From NCBI RefSeq assembly GCF_004353825.1, contig NZ_SMNA01000020.1, positions 1-41,592 on the forward strand: 41,592 bases of DNA, in the 5' to 3' direction. The notes under the pieces were generated by a model. It saw only the letters and a list, made by a program, of their open reading frames with translations. It did no database searches and was not told where the DNA came from. The position numbers and the translations under genes were made by a program. Below, piece by piece: positions 17,808 to 25,402 of this stretch (its first letter is position 1; each line of letters opens with the position of its first letter). The stretch is from Occultella glacieicola (lineage in GTDB: Bacteria > Actinomycetota > Actinomycetes > Actinomycetales > Beutenbergiaceae).

Positions 17808-18083
17808 CTAGGAGGTCAGGAATGCCACAAGGCCGGAGGCCATGCCGATGAGGATTGCGCCGCCCATCACCCAGCCGAGTCGGCTGGCGTGCTCGCCTCC
17901 CTCGCCGCGGCGGTGCGACAGCGCCATAAAGATCGCGGTGATGATGATCCCTGCGACGCACGCGATCATCGCGGCCCAGGCGAGCCAGTTGATGATGTCC
18001 AGAACCCTCTCTGATCCCGGTGGCGCGGTCGGATTGACGTCAACGGCGCCGATGGTGGCAGCCAGGCTCATAACGATGTTCAT
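17808..18083 (-). CDS. Small two-helix membrane protein, VirB2/TrbC-like pilin candidate
   Basis: The product is 91 residues with two membrane segments (~34-58 IINWLAWAAMIACVAGIIIT region and ~70-90 LGWVMGGAILIGMASGLVAFL) linked by a short basic, His-containing loop (SHRRGEGGEHASR). This size and topology match VirB2/TrbC-like pilins and the small integral proteins of actinobacterial conjugation clusters. The ATG at 18083 has a TAAGGAG Shine-Dalgarno nine bases upstream. Short gaps on both sides (14 and 46 bp), each with its own good ribosome site, suggest independent high-level translation, as expected for a subunit needed in many copies. Confidence 0.82.
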   Translation of the reverse strand: MNIVMSLAATIGAVDVNPTAPPGSERVLDIINWLAWAAMIACVAGIIITAIFMALSHRRGEGGEHASRLGWVMGGAILIGMASGLVAFLTS

Positions 18084-18097
18084 TGCGGTTGTTCTCC

Positions 18098-18682
18098 TTA
18101 GGGTTGGTACAGCTCGTTGGGGACCGCGGCACGGAGAGCGCGCACGGCCGGGTGGTCGAGGGTTGGCGTCTCGCCTTGGCGCCAGGGTTCGACCCAGGGC
18201 ATCGACCAGGTCGCGGGGAGGCCTCCCGAGATGACTTGCGCCAGTTCGCGTAAGGGTCGCGGGAGCCGGCCGGGAGCATCGGCGACGAGGACCAGGCCGA
18301 GCAGCTGGGCGGTCCCGGCTTCGCCGGCCGCCCATTGCCGCGCCGCGGCCTGCGCCTTCATGAGGCCATAGGCGCTCGTGCGGGCGATGAGGATGACGCG
18401 GGCGGGCGCAGTCCCGGTCGGGGTCTGCGGCCAGGTGCGGTCGGTGGTGCGGGCACCGAGCGCCAGGGCGACGGTGCTCTCACCCGCGCCTCCGTGGGTG
18501 CCCACGCACCAGAGCGCGGGTCCGGGCGGCACGTCGCGCCACCGCAGCCGGTCCGCGGCGTCGGTGGCGGGTACCCCGCCGATCTGGGGCGACCACACCC
18601 TCCCAGCCGGCCGGGCAGGCTCAGGAGGCTCCTCGGGAGAGGGCGCCGGCGCGATCGGCTGCTGGATCCAGGGGTTGCTCAC
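18098..18682 (-). CDS. DUF6668-like protein with degenerate P-loop
   Basis: The product is 194 residues. A P-loop-like motif, GTHGGAGESTVALALGA (~62-78), has Glu where the nucleotide-binding Lys should be, so ATP hydrolysis is doubtful. RVILIARTSAYGLMKAQ and LVLVADAPGRLPRPLRE follow, matching the pattern of the DUF6668 proteins that sit in actinobacterial conjugation operons. The GTG at 18682 overlaps the upstream TGA as GTGA, fixing the start. It may pair with the ParA-like ATPase encoded just before it as an inactive partner subunit; this is inference from gene order and the shared fold. Confidence 0.82.
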   Translation of the reverse strand: MSNPWIQQPIAPAPSPEEPPEPARPAGRVWSPQIGGVPATDAADRLRWRDVPPGPALWCVGTHGGAGESTVALALGARTTDRTWPQTPTGTAPARVILIARTSAYGLMKAQAAARQWAAGEAGTAQLLGLVLVADAPGRLPRPLRELAQVISGGLPATWSMPWVEPWRQGETPTLDHPAVRALRAAVPNELYQP

Positions 18683-20052
18683 AGTCCACCTGCCACAGCA
18701 GCTCCGGCACGTAGCCACGCGCGTCTTGTGGCGGGTTGGAGTGCGTCGAAGTGCAGGGCCGACTCGACCATCGCCCGGTCGTAGGGGATGGTCACGACCT
18801 CGCGCACCCACTCGCCAAAGCCCTTGGCGATCTGCCCGGCCGTGGGGTTGGTGTCCTTCTCCCGAGCTTGTGAGACAACGACGACGGCGCTTTGGGCGAG
18901 TTGGGCGGCTCGGCCACCGCGTTGGTACAACTCCTCGAGGAGGAGGGCACCGGCTTCGGCGTGCTCGTTCTGAGCGACGGTAGCGACCACCAACTGGTCT
19001 GCCTTGTTGATCATGCGCAGCCAATGCCCTGCCGACTCATCGTTGCCCGAGTCGACGAAGACGAGCCGGTAGTACCGGCCGGCGACGTCATGGACCGCGT
19101 CGACGTCCTCAGCGCTGATCCGTTGGTCTGCGGAGATCAGGTTCGGGTTCGAACGGAGCACGTCGTACTTGTCGGCCGGCTGGTGGTGCACGTAGTGGGA
19201 GATGTCGCCGGCCTTCGCACCTGGGGCGAGGAGCCTGCCCGCCTGAGGCAGCAGGTCCAGGATGGTGGCGGTGTGAGAGCCCTGGTCGGTGCGCCATCCC
19301 AACGTCCCGCGGGTCTCGTTGTTGTCCCACGCCAGCGTCGCGGCGCCGGAGTTGCGGGCGAACACGGCCGACAGCAGTGCTGTCGTGGGGGTCTTGTTCG
19401 CCCCGCCCTTGCCGTTCACCACGGCGATCGTGCGAACACCTGGCCAGTGCTGGGACACCGCTTCCACGTCGGCGCGGTAGGCACGCTCGGCCGCGCTCGG
19501 AGACGTGCGAACCCCGACGCGGGTCAGGAACCCGCGCAGGCCGGTGGCCGCGGGTGCTTCGACCTGCTCCGTGGTCAGGAATGAGGCGCGCAGCTCACGT
19601 CGCGACGGCGGCGCCACCGGCGCGCTCGGCGTCACGACAGCCGTCGCGGAGAAAGCGTGGGGGGCGGCAAAGCCAGCTGTCACCGGCGCCTCAGGTGCGA
19701 AGGGAGGGGGTTCCGCGGGAGGAGCGGGTGCAGCGGCCGCAGGAGGCCCGAGGGCGGGCTCGTGTGCTGGCGTGGTGTGCTGTTCGGTGATCGACCCGTC
19801 CGGATGGATCACGAGGTCAAAGCGCCCTTCGGGGTCGGTCACGGTCGCACGGACCGCGCGGCCGAGTGTCTCGCCGGCTCGGTAGGCGACGTAGGCCGAG
19901 ACTGCCTCCCGGGCGCCGGGAATGGTCTCGGCGGTGAGGACGTGTGAGACCCCGTTGAACACGACCTCAGCGGAGGCGTCCGGTCGCACCGTGGCAGTGA
20001 CCGCGGGAAACGCCGGTGGGAGTTCAGTCATCGGTTCCGCTTCTTTCTTCAT
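18679..20052 (-). CDS. ParA/MinD-like ATPase of the conjugation operon
   Basis: The product is 457 residues. The N-terminal ~70 residues form a small domain, a Pro/Ala-rich linker spans ~80-150, and the C-terminal ~280 residues are a ParA-type ATPase: variant Walker A VVNGKGGANKTPTT (normally KGGVGKTT), a LAWDNNETRGTLGW switch and FVDSGND Walker B-like strand. ATPases of this type position conjugation machinery or DNA at the membrane. It is distinct from the partition ParA at 29676. The start ATG 20052 shares one base with the upstream TGA; an internal ATG at 20031 with a purine-rich upstream tract is an alternative. Confidence 0.85.
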   Translation of the reverse strand: MKKEAEPMTELPPAFPAVTATVRPDASAEVVFNGVSHVLTAETIPGAREAVSAYVAYRAGETLGRAVRATVTDPEGRFDLVIHPDGSITEQHTTPAHEPALGPPAAAAPAPPAEPPPFAPEAPVTAGFAAPHAFSATAVVTPSAPVAPPSRRELRASFLTTEQVEAPAATGLRGFLTRVGVRTSPSAAERAYRADVEAVSQHWPGVRTIAVVNGKGGANKTPTTALLSAVFARNSGAATLAWDNNETRGTLGWRTDQGSHTATILDLLPQAGRLLAPGAKAGDISHYVHHQPADKYDVLRSNPNLISADQRISAEDVDAVHDVAGRYYRLVFVDSGNDESAGHWLRMINKADQLVVATVAQNEHAEAGALLLEELYQRGGRAAQLAQSAVVVVSQAREKDTNPTAGQIAKGFGEWVREVVTIPYDRAMVESALHFDALQPATRRAWLRAGAAVAGGL

Positions 20053-21227
20053 CAGGGCATCGCGATGCCGACGGTGGGCAGGTAGTTCATGGGGTCGACG
20101 TCGTCGCCGTCGATCCATATCTCGAAGTGCAGGTGCGCGCCGGTGGACTGGCCGTTGGAGCCGACGGCGGCGATGTGGTCCCCGGCGCTGACGGTCTGGC
20201 CGACCTGGGCGAAGACACCGTCGGGGTACATGTGCACGTACAGGCTCATGATCCGGCGCCCGGAGGCGTCGAGTCCGTGGTCGATCTGCACGTTGCACGG
20301 GGAGCGGCCTTCCCACCGGTCACAGGAGACGTGCACGACCACACCATCGGTGGCGGCGTAGATCGGCGTGCCGGCTGGGGCGGCGAAGTCGCTGCCCGCG
20401 TGTTCGGTGAAGGCCCCGGTCACGGGGTTGATGCGCATGCCGTACTCGGAGCTGTAGGAAGCGCCCGCGACGGGCTTGACCCAGCCTCCGGCCGAGACGG
20501 TGCCGGGGTACTGACCGCACTCGCCGCGAGTGACCTCGACGTCGACCAGGGCCGCGACCACGTCCAGGGCCGGCTGCCAGTCCTCGGTGTAGGCATCGGG
20601 AAATGCCGAGCGCTGGACCGTCTGCGCCGCAACCGCAGGAAGCATGTTCTCCCACCCCGGTACCGCCACCAGGGCGTCGAGGAACCGGCCCGCGGTGTAC
20701 GTGGGGTTGAGAAGATTCTGGATCTGCTCTGCCGGCTCACCATCGCCGCCCCACCCCTGAGATGGGCGACCCTGGAACAGGCCGACCGAGTCCCAGTCGC
20801 CGTCAGCCACGCCATCGTTGGGATAGTCCACCGACAGAATCGCGACCGAGCGCTGCGCGGCCCAATCCCCCGTCCACGAGGCCGGCGGGGTGTAAGTCCC
20901 AGCATTCGCCAGGTTCAGCAGGGTCGACTCCCGCATCGCCGTCATGACCGCGATCGCGGCCGCGCGCTCACTGAGGCCACGCGAGGCGGCCACGTCAATG
21001 ATGATCGCGGCGTTCTCGAGCTGGCGACCCGAGTAGCCGGCAACCTCACCAGGCAACGCCGAGGTGTCGACCAGTGTGATCTGTCCCGACAGATCGCACG
21101 AACCCGCCGCCGCCGCTGCATCAGATGAGTCCTCATCGAGGATCACCACGACCAGGAGCAGGCCGAAGATCAGTGCCAGAGGTGCGGCGATGATCGCGGC
21201 AAGGCCAACCCCGGCGCCGCGATTCAC
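20052..21227 (-). CDS. Secreted cell-wall hydrolase: lysozyme-like domain plus M23 peptidase
   Basis: This 391-residue bifunctional wall hydrolase should open peptidoglycan for the conjugation channel (VirB1-like role). It has an N-terminal membrane anchor (~5-29), a transglycosylase-like region (~55-215) with MRESTLLNLANAG, DSVGLFQGRPSQGWG, and VQRSAFPDAY, then a LytM/M23 zinc peptidase (~250-385) with HAGSDFAAPAGTPIYA (H-x3-D zinc ligands), SLYVHM and GAHLHFEIW. All metal ligands are present. The GTG at 21227 lies in a GTGA overlap with the lipoprotein gene. Anchoring plus two catalytic domains is the standard design in Gram-positive conjugation systems. Confidence 0.92.
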   Translation of the reverse strand: MNRGAGVGLAAIIAAPLALIFGLLLVVVILDEDSSDAAAAAGSCDLSGQITLVDTSALPGEVAGYSGRQLENAAIIIDVAASRGLSERAAAIAVMTAMRESTLLNLANAGTYTPPASWTGDWAAQRSVAILSVDYPNDGVADGDWDSVGLFQGRPSQGWGGDGEPAEQIQNLLNPTYTAGRFLDALVAVPGWENMLPAVAAQTVQRSAFPDAYTEDWQPALDVVAALVDVEVTRGECGQYPGTVSAGGWVKPVAGASYSSEYGMRINPVTGAFTEHAGSDFAAPAGTPIYAATDGVVVHVSCDRWEGRSPCNVQIDHGLDASGRRIMSLYVHMYPDGVFAQVGQTVSAGDHIAAVGSNGQSTGAHLHFEIWIDGDDVDPMNYLPTVGIAMP

Positions 21228-21781
21228 GAGATCTCCTCGATCCGTTCCACCAGCCACGGGCCATCCGCAGCGGTGCGACTCAGCAGGACCCGCAGCACCC
21301 CGGCGTCGGTCGGTACCTGCACCCACGCCAGGTAGGGCGTCTCCTCGCCTTCCAGGACCGGGTCGCCGGTCACCGCTGATGCGGTGAGATTCGCCGGGTC
21401 GACCGTTCCGTAGGTGCCGCGGGCCATGTCAGTCAGGAACGGGGAGAACCCCTCCCACCACGCCGCATAGTCCAGATCGGGTCGCGCGAACGCGGCCACC
21501 GCAGCTGACGCTGTTTGCCCGGCTGAGATCCTCGCGGCCTCATCCCACACCGGGGGTTCTGGATCCGTCGGGGCCGTCTCCAGATCCGCGTCATTGGCCC
21601 CCGGAACCGTCTGCGCTTGGGCTGAGGAAGGGCTCGAGCCAGCAGGCGTCTGCGAGGAAGGCTCTGGTGCTGGATCGCCCTGCCGGGCGCACCCAGCGAG
21701 AGCCACCGCTACCAGCAAAACGACAGCGGCAGTCCTCGCCCGCACTGACCGCCGGCCACTGCACCCGGCCACTCCGCCCAT
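21224..21781 (-). CDS. Lipoprotein, first gene of the conjugation operon
   Basis: The 185-residue product has an Arg-rich N-region, a hydrophobic stretch and a lipobox VALAGC (~25-30), so it should be lipid-anchored outside the membrane. After a Ser/Pro-rich spacer comes a ~115-residue domain (AFARPDLDYAAWWEGFSPFL, LAWVQVPTDAGVLRVLLSRT) that resembles the small extracytoplasmic domains of Gram-positive conjugation lipoproteins. The ATG at 21781 with a G-rich upstream tract is chosen; a longer reading to 22165 would translate the repeat element and is rejected. Transcription should start in the region shared with the HTH gene at 22271. Confidence 0.85.
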   Translation of the reverse strand: MGGVAGCSGRRSVRARTAAVVLLVAVALAGCARQGDPAPEPSSQTPAGSSPSSAQAQTVPGANDADLETAPTDPEPPVWDEAARISAGQTASAAVAAFARPDLDYAAWWEGFSPFLTDMARGTYGTVDPANLTASAVTGDPVLEGEETPYLAWVQVPTDAGVLRVLLSRTAADGPWLVERIEEIS

Positions 21782-21835
21782 GACAACCCCCCGGCCCCGT
21801 CGTCGCATACAACCACACCGCCGCGACACCCCACA

Positions 21836-21871
21836 GTGGCGGGCATTTGCGTCTCGGGCGCCGTGCGCGTA
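21836..21871 (-). repeat. Degenerate 9-bp array in the conjugation-operon leader
   Basis: On the minus strand four consecutive 9-bp units (TACGCGCAC, GGCGCCCGA, GACGCAAAT, GCCCGCCAC) keep the phase of the clearer arrays found at 25.2-29.2 kb, and the first unit matches their common opening TACGCGCAAC. It lies between the structured element (21908-22111) and the lipoprotein start. Confidence 0.4.
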
Positions 21872-21907
21872 CCGAGTGATCAAGGTGAGCCTCCCTGGTA
21901 GGTGCGA

Positions 21908-22111
21908 GGTGATCGTTCTGCCCCCGTCACTTCCGATAGCCGGAGGCAGCCAGCGGGTCCGAGGGCCCTGTCCAGGGTCGAGCGGAGCTCGATCACGCAG
22001 TGACGCCGCAGGCGCCCTTGACTGGGCCCTCGGACCCGTTGAACCCTCAAAGGCCGGATGACGGGGGCAAAGCCCCCGGGACAACACAGCACCGGCCCAC
22101 AGGGCCGGTAC
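21908..22111 (-). repeat. Structured leader element, copy 1 (inverted), upstream of the conjugation operon
   Basis: These 204 bp are identical to 25403-25607 in reverse orientation except for two substitutions and one 1-bp indel. The order on the minus strand is: a GC hairpin (CCGGCCC-TGT-GGGCCGG), a GGGGGC-TTT-GCCCCC hairpin, a 13-bp long-range stem enclosing three small hairpins (core 21968-22022), a TCCG-GCTAT-CGGA hairpin, and CCCCCGTCA complementary to TGACGGGGG near the end. It has the same orientation relative to its downstream gene as the other three copies. Confidence 0.9.
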
Positions 22112-22154
22112 CGCCGTCTCCCCCGTCCCATCCATGTCGGCCACCCCCAGAACC

Positions 22155-22179
22155 CTGAAACACAATCAGTGTGTTTCAG
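22155..22179. promoter_or_regulatory. Operator palindrome between the conjugation operon and the HTH regulator
   Basis: CTGAAACAC (22155-22163) and GTGTTTCAG (22171-22179) form a perfect 9-bp dyad with a 7-bp spacer. A second half site, AGTGTGTTT, repeats at 22168 and 22204, 36 bp apart. The position between the two divergent units, next to a helix-turn-helix gene, suggests that the regulator controls itself and the conjugation operon. Confidence 0.7.
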
Positions 22180-22270
22180 ACAGTACCCCAACGAAGCACA
22201 TTAAGTGTGTTTAGATGAGGTGAGGCGGGATGCCAGGACTGTCAGAGGCCGACTCGGGCAAGATGGGCAC

Positions 22271-22600
22271 GTGCCTGCCTACGTCCAACCGCCGCTGCCG
22301 GAGACCGTGGAGATGGCCATTGAAGCGTTCGGGAACCGCGTGCGAGTGGCGATCCTTGCCCATCTCGCCAAGACCGACGCGGCAACCAGCCGAGAGATCG
22401 CCGATGCCCTCGACCTCTCCATCCGGCCGGCACAACGGCACGTGTGGTACCTCGAGGAGATCGGGCTGGTCGACGTCGACCAGCCGGGCGGTGACCGCCG
22501 CGGGACGCGGCCGCGGTACTCACTCAACCGGCGCGCGGCGACACGGCTCTACGAGGAGCTTGGGCAGTACATCGGGCTCAGCGAACCCCCACAGCGCTGA
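22271..22600 (+). CDS. Winged-helix (ArsR/MarR-like) transcriptional regulator
   Basis: The product is ~109 residues. MAIEAFGNRVRVAILAHLAK, SREIADALDLSIRPAQRHVWYLEEIGLVDVDQPGGDRRGTRPRYSLN is a textbook winged helix: helix-turn-helix, recognition helix (RPAQRHVWYLEE) and a wing with Gly-Asp-Arg-Arg. No metal-binding cysteines are present. It faces away from the conjugation operon across the 22155-22179 dyad, so it is the likely repressor of transfer. The start is uncertain: GTG 22271 is taken, GTG 22205 lies inside the putative operator, and ATG 22313 has GGAG upstream and would give a compact domain. Confidence 0.78.
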   Translation: MPAYVQPPLPETVEMAIEAFGNRVRVAILAHLAKTDAATSREIADALDLSIRPAQRHVWYLEEIGLVDVDQPGGDRRGTRPRYSLNRRAATRLYEELGQYIGLSEPPQR

Positions 22601-22685
22601 CGCGCGGATTAGAGCGCGCATAGGGCGACACGCCGCCAGTCTGCGCCTCCCGCGACGTAACAGTTTGATTCGCCAGGATGTACCC

Positions 22686-22928
22686 ATGGTGCGCAAACGA
22701 CATGGCGGCGGGCAGCCGCACAAGGGTGATCGTCGCCTCCTGGCCGCTCGAGTGCCGCGGTCCCAGGCGGATGAGGTCGAGAGACGAGCCGATGCGCTCG
22801 GACTCTCCATCAGCGAGTACATCGCGAGCGTCCTGGTCCAGCACGTGGCCACCACGGACTCCCCTGCCAACGCGCAGGGCGAACTACTGACGATCCGAGA
22901 GGAGATGCGCCTGAACCAAAGCGCATAA
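22686..22928 (+). CDS. Small ribbon-helix-helix-like protein
   Basis: The product is 80 residues: a basic N-terminus (MVRKRHGGGQPHKGDRR), a strand LLAARVP, then two helices SQADEVERRADALGLSISEYIASVLVQ, the pattern of CopG/Arc-type DNA-binding proteins, and a short acidic tail. AGGA precedes the ATG at 22686 by seven bases. No toxin gene is adjacent, so an antitoxin label is not justified. A copy-control or relaxosome role is possible because it stands between the regulator and a replication-protein candidate. A perfect terminator hairpin follows. Confidence 0.7.
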   Translation: MVRKRHGGGQPHKGDRRLLAARVPRSQADEVERRADALGLSISEYIASVLVQHVATTDSPANAQGELLTIREEMRLNQSA

Positions 22929-22945
22929 CTCCACACAAAAGCGAA

Positions 22946-22967
22946 GGCCGGCCCTTACGGGCCGGCC
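22946..22967 (+). terminator. Perfect 9-bp hairpin after the RHH gene
   Basis: GGCCGGCCC (22946-22954), loop TTAC, then GGGCCGGCC (22959-22967). There is no T-run, which is common for high-GC actinobacterial terminators. It separates the regulator/RHH unit from the rep candidate. Confidence 0.75.
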
Positions 22968-23053
22968 CGGTATCCGAAGCTATTCACCCTCTTTGCTTGG
23001 CGGCGGGGCGGTGAGTAGCTCAGACCGACACACCCTGAGGCGTGTCCTAACGC

Positions 23054-24334
23054 TTGGAGCACACCATACCTCCCGCGTCAGCATCCCCGCTAGTTTCCGG
23101 CGACCCCACGCGCCCGCGTGTCGCGGCGCCCTCGCGGCGCCGGCGAACAAGCCGACTCCGCGAGCGTGCACCGTTGGCGATCGCTACAGCCGTGCCCCAC
23201 GGCTCGCACAGACTGCGCCGCCTCAGCCAGTTTGTGGCCCTCGTCGACCAACGGGCCGACGAGGCCAACGTGCGCGTCGACCGCGCCCAGACGCTCCACC
23301 GAGTCGCCCTGGCGCTCCTCGAACGTGCCCGCGCCGACGGCACGTCAATGCCGACCTGGGCACACCTACAGGCTCGAGCCGGCCGCTCCCGAGCGACCGT
23401 AGCTCGAGCCCTCGCCACACTCGAGGCCTGGGGCCTACTAGGCGTCGTCTCCACCGGACGACGCGGCGTATGCGCACCCGGAGGATCCCTGAGCCGCCGC
23501 AAGGTCCCCGCCCGCGCAGTCCCAGCCATGAACGGACCCAACGACCCCCGCAACGAGGCCGCGGTCTACGTCCTCTGCGAGGTCTCACCCCTGCACCTGG
23601 TCACCGACGACGACCAGGTCAACCCGCACCCGCCCCACCTGCCTGTGAATACAAATGAGACCCCTCCCCCGGTAGGGGTTGGTCTTGCCCCCCGCACACA
23701 CGCGCGCGAAGACTCTCGAACCCAAACGGAGCCGCTCCGCGGCACCGACCCTCTGGCCGCTCCGCGGCCGCCACAGCGAGCCGCTTGGCGACACGTCCCA
23801 CTGTGGCCAAGCTCCGTAACGCCAAGCGGCAAGGACAACATGCTGCGCGCTGCCGCCGAGCTGCAACGCCGCCTCCCGGCGTTACGCACCATCACCGACC
23901 GCCACATCCGCTCCATCCTGCGCGAATTCTTCCTCGCCGGCTGGACCGTCGGAGACGTCATCCTCGCCATCGACCAACGCCCCAACAACGCACACTGGCA
24001 CCACGACGGCGCCACCGGAGTCGGCAACACCGGCGCCTGGCTCACCCACCGACTACGCCCCTGGCGCACCACCGACGGCGTCGTGCGAGTCTCCCCCAGC
24101 CAACGCGCCGCAGCCACACACGCGGAGAACCGCGCCAGGCAGGCAGCTCGGCGCCAAGCCGAAGCAAACGACCGGGCACTACGTCACGCAGACGGCCGGC
24201 ACGACCAGGCCCGAGACCGAGTCAAGGCCTGGTGGGACGCCTTCCGAACCGGACGCACCAACGCCCGCTCCCCCGAGGAATACCTCGACGCTGAACAACA
24301 AACCGAAGGCTGCGGCGATGCGCAACAGAACTGA
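23054..24334 (+). CDS. HTH protein, plasmid replication-protein candidate
   Basis: The product is up to 426 residues. Residues ~52-145 form a winged-helix domain (HRLRRLSQFVALVDQRADEA, PTWAHLQARAGRSRATVARA, LATLEAWGLLGVVSTGRRGV). A disordered Pro-rich linker follows, then a second helical domain (~265-345) with ITDRHIRSILREFFLAGWTV, GDVILAIDQRPNNAHWHHDG and a TGAWLTHRLRPW motif, and an Arg/Ala-rich tail. This two-domain pattern recurs on actinobacterial plasmids in proteins thought to act in replication, though I cannot prove it here. The TTG at 23054 is the earliest start; no good ribosome site is visible, and GTG 23192 is possible. An imperfect 8-bp dyad (23027-23046) lies just upstream. 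Confidence 0.7.
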   Translation: MEHTIPPASASPLVSGDPTRPRVAAPSRRRRTSRLRERAPLAIATAVPHGSHRLRRLSQFVALVDQRADEANVRVDRAQTLHRVALALLERARADGTSMPTWAHLQARAGRSRATVARALATLEAWGLLGVVSTGRRGVCAPGGSLSRRKVPARAVPAMNGPNDPRNEAAVYVLCEVSPLHLVTDDDQVNPHPPHLPVNTNETPPPVGVGLAPRTHAREDSRTQTEPLRGTDPLAAPRPPQRAAWRHVPLWPSSVTPSGKDNMLRAAAELQRRLPALRTITDRHIRSILREFFLAGWTVGDVILAIDQRPNNAHWHHDGATGVGNTGAWLTHRLRPWRTTDGVVRVSPSQRAAATHAENRARQAARRQAEANDRALRHADGRHDQARDRVKAWWDAFRTGRTNARSPEEYLDAEQQTEGCGDAQQN

Positions 24335-24338
24335 TACC

Positions 24339-24521
24339 TCACGCCCGCTCGACCGCGTTCGCCCACACCCACACCTCCTCGGTCCGGTCGTGCTCATCGA
24401 CCAGGCGCACCCGCACCGCCCGAGGCGTCCACGCCGTCGCCAGGCCATCAGTGCGCACCACACCCACGCGGGGCCGGCTCACCCAGACCTGCACCGCGAT
24501 CGGAGCCCGAGGCTCGGTCAT
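24339..24521 (-). CDS. Small conserved actinobacterial protein
   Basis: The product is 60 residues, IAVQVWVSRPRVGVVRTDGL, ATAWTPRAVRVRLVDEHDRTEEVWVWANAV. It looks like a small beta-barrel with regularly spaced strands and conserved Trp/Arg, a pattern I associate with short actinobacterial plasmid and chromosomal proteins without known function. The ATG at 24521 is preceded by GGGGGG; an in-frame ATG at 24605 would add 28 residues and has no ribosome site. It converges with the rep candidate, ending four bases from it. Confidence 0.6.
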   Translation of the reverse strand: MTEPRAPIAVQVWVSRPRVGVVRTDGLATAWTPRAVRVRLVDEHDRTEEVWVWANAVERA

Positions 24522-24729
24522 AGGCCCCCCAAGCGCCCCCATCGGAAGCGACTCAGCCGCAGCCCGCAGCGGCACCCGCTCCGGATGCCTACCCTCCCCA
24601 GTCATCCAACAAGTCTAGAACATCCGTTCGTGCGACCGGTCCGAATCAGCATTCTCCCCCCGCCGCTCAACCGGCAACTATCCACAGACCATCACCAGGG
24701 CATGGCGCCCCCTGGCGCCACGGACCAAG

Positions 24730-25224
24730 ATGGATCGCGTGGAAACAAACCACCGGCCACCCGCCGAACCTCAAGGACGAGGCAAGTCGTGCGCCGTGAT
24801 CGACTGCGACCGCAAACTCTTCGCCCGAGGCCTATGCCAAATGCACTGGCAACGCACCCGCCGCGGCCGCCCGCTCCTCGCCCCCGTCCAGATGCACCAC
24901 GCCGGCGAGATCCAGGAATGCACCATCTGCGGCGCCCAATGGTGCCGAATGCCCGCCAACACCTCCACCAGACGCACCTGCTCGAGCACCTGCCGCGCCC
25001 AGCTCATCTCCCAGAAAGCCCAGCAGCGAAGCGACACCAGCAGGGACACCGCGATCCTCGAGCTCGCCCGCCAAGGAATCCCCTACCCAGTCATCAGTGC
25101 GCAATACGACATCGGCGCCGCGCGAGTCCGACAGATCGCCACCGCCGCGGGGATCAGGCGATACCAAGAACGACAACAAGACGACGAACGCGGGGACCAC
25201 ACGGAACACCCGCAACACCAGTAA
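24730..25224 (+). CDS. Zinc-finger plus HTH DNA-binding protein
   Basis: The product is 164 residues. A first zinc site, CAVIDCDRKLFARGLCQMHW (~21-40), is of the C-x4-C...C-x2-H type found at the N-terminus of phage HNH endonucleases. A second, CTICGAQW...CSSTCR (~64-89), resembles a treble-clef site. A helix-turn-helix, LARQGIPYPVISAQYDIGAARVRQIATAAG, follows. No HNH catalytic motif is present, so I read it as a DNA-binding regulator. Its last ~14 codons lie inside a 9-bp repeat array (25181-25252), so the C-terminus DDERGDHTEHPQHQ is set partly by the array. Confidence 0.72.
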   Translation: MDRVETNHRPPAEPQGRGKSCAVIDCDRKLFARGLCQMHWQRTRRGRPLLAPVQMHHAGEIQECTICGAQWCRMPANTSTRRTCSSTCRAQLISQKAQQRSDTSRDTAILELARQGIPYPVISAQYDIGAARVRQIATAAGIRRYQERQQDDERGDHTEHPQHQ

Positions 25225-25252
25225 TGCACGCAACACACGCAACGAAGCGAAC
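25181..25252 (+). repeat. 9-bp array A, overlapping the end of the zinc-finger gene
   Basis: AAC (or AAT/ACC) recurs at exactly 9-bp steps, ending at 25189, 25198, 25207, 25216, 25225, 25234, 25243 and 25252. The best units are ACACGCAAC-like. No gene follows directly, but copy 2 of the structured element begins 150 bp downstream. Confidence 0.75.
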
Positions 25253-25402
25253 GGCAGAAGCGGAAGCATCATCAACGCGACGTCGCGGCTCCCGCGGCCA
25301 GGCGAACTACGCGCACAGCCGCCATAGGCGCCAGCGTCTGCGCACTCCGACCCAAGCCCCGTAGCCGGTCACCAAGGCGCGATCGAACCCGAAACCCGAG
25401 TA

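Noticed and set aside
21782-22165. N-terminal extension of the conjugation lipoprotein
   Set aside because: It would translate the repeated structured element; the lipobox signal peptide begins properly at ATG 21781.
22686-22928. Antitoxin of a toxin-antitoxin pair
   Set aside because: The RHH-like protein has no adjacent toxin gene; a terminator follows directly.
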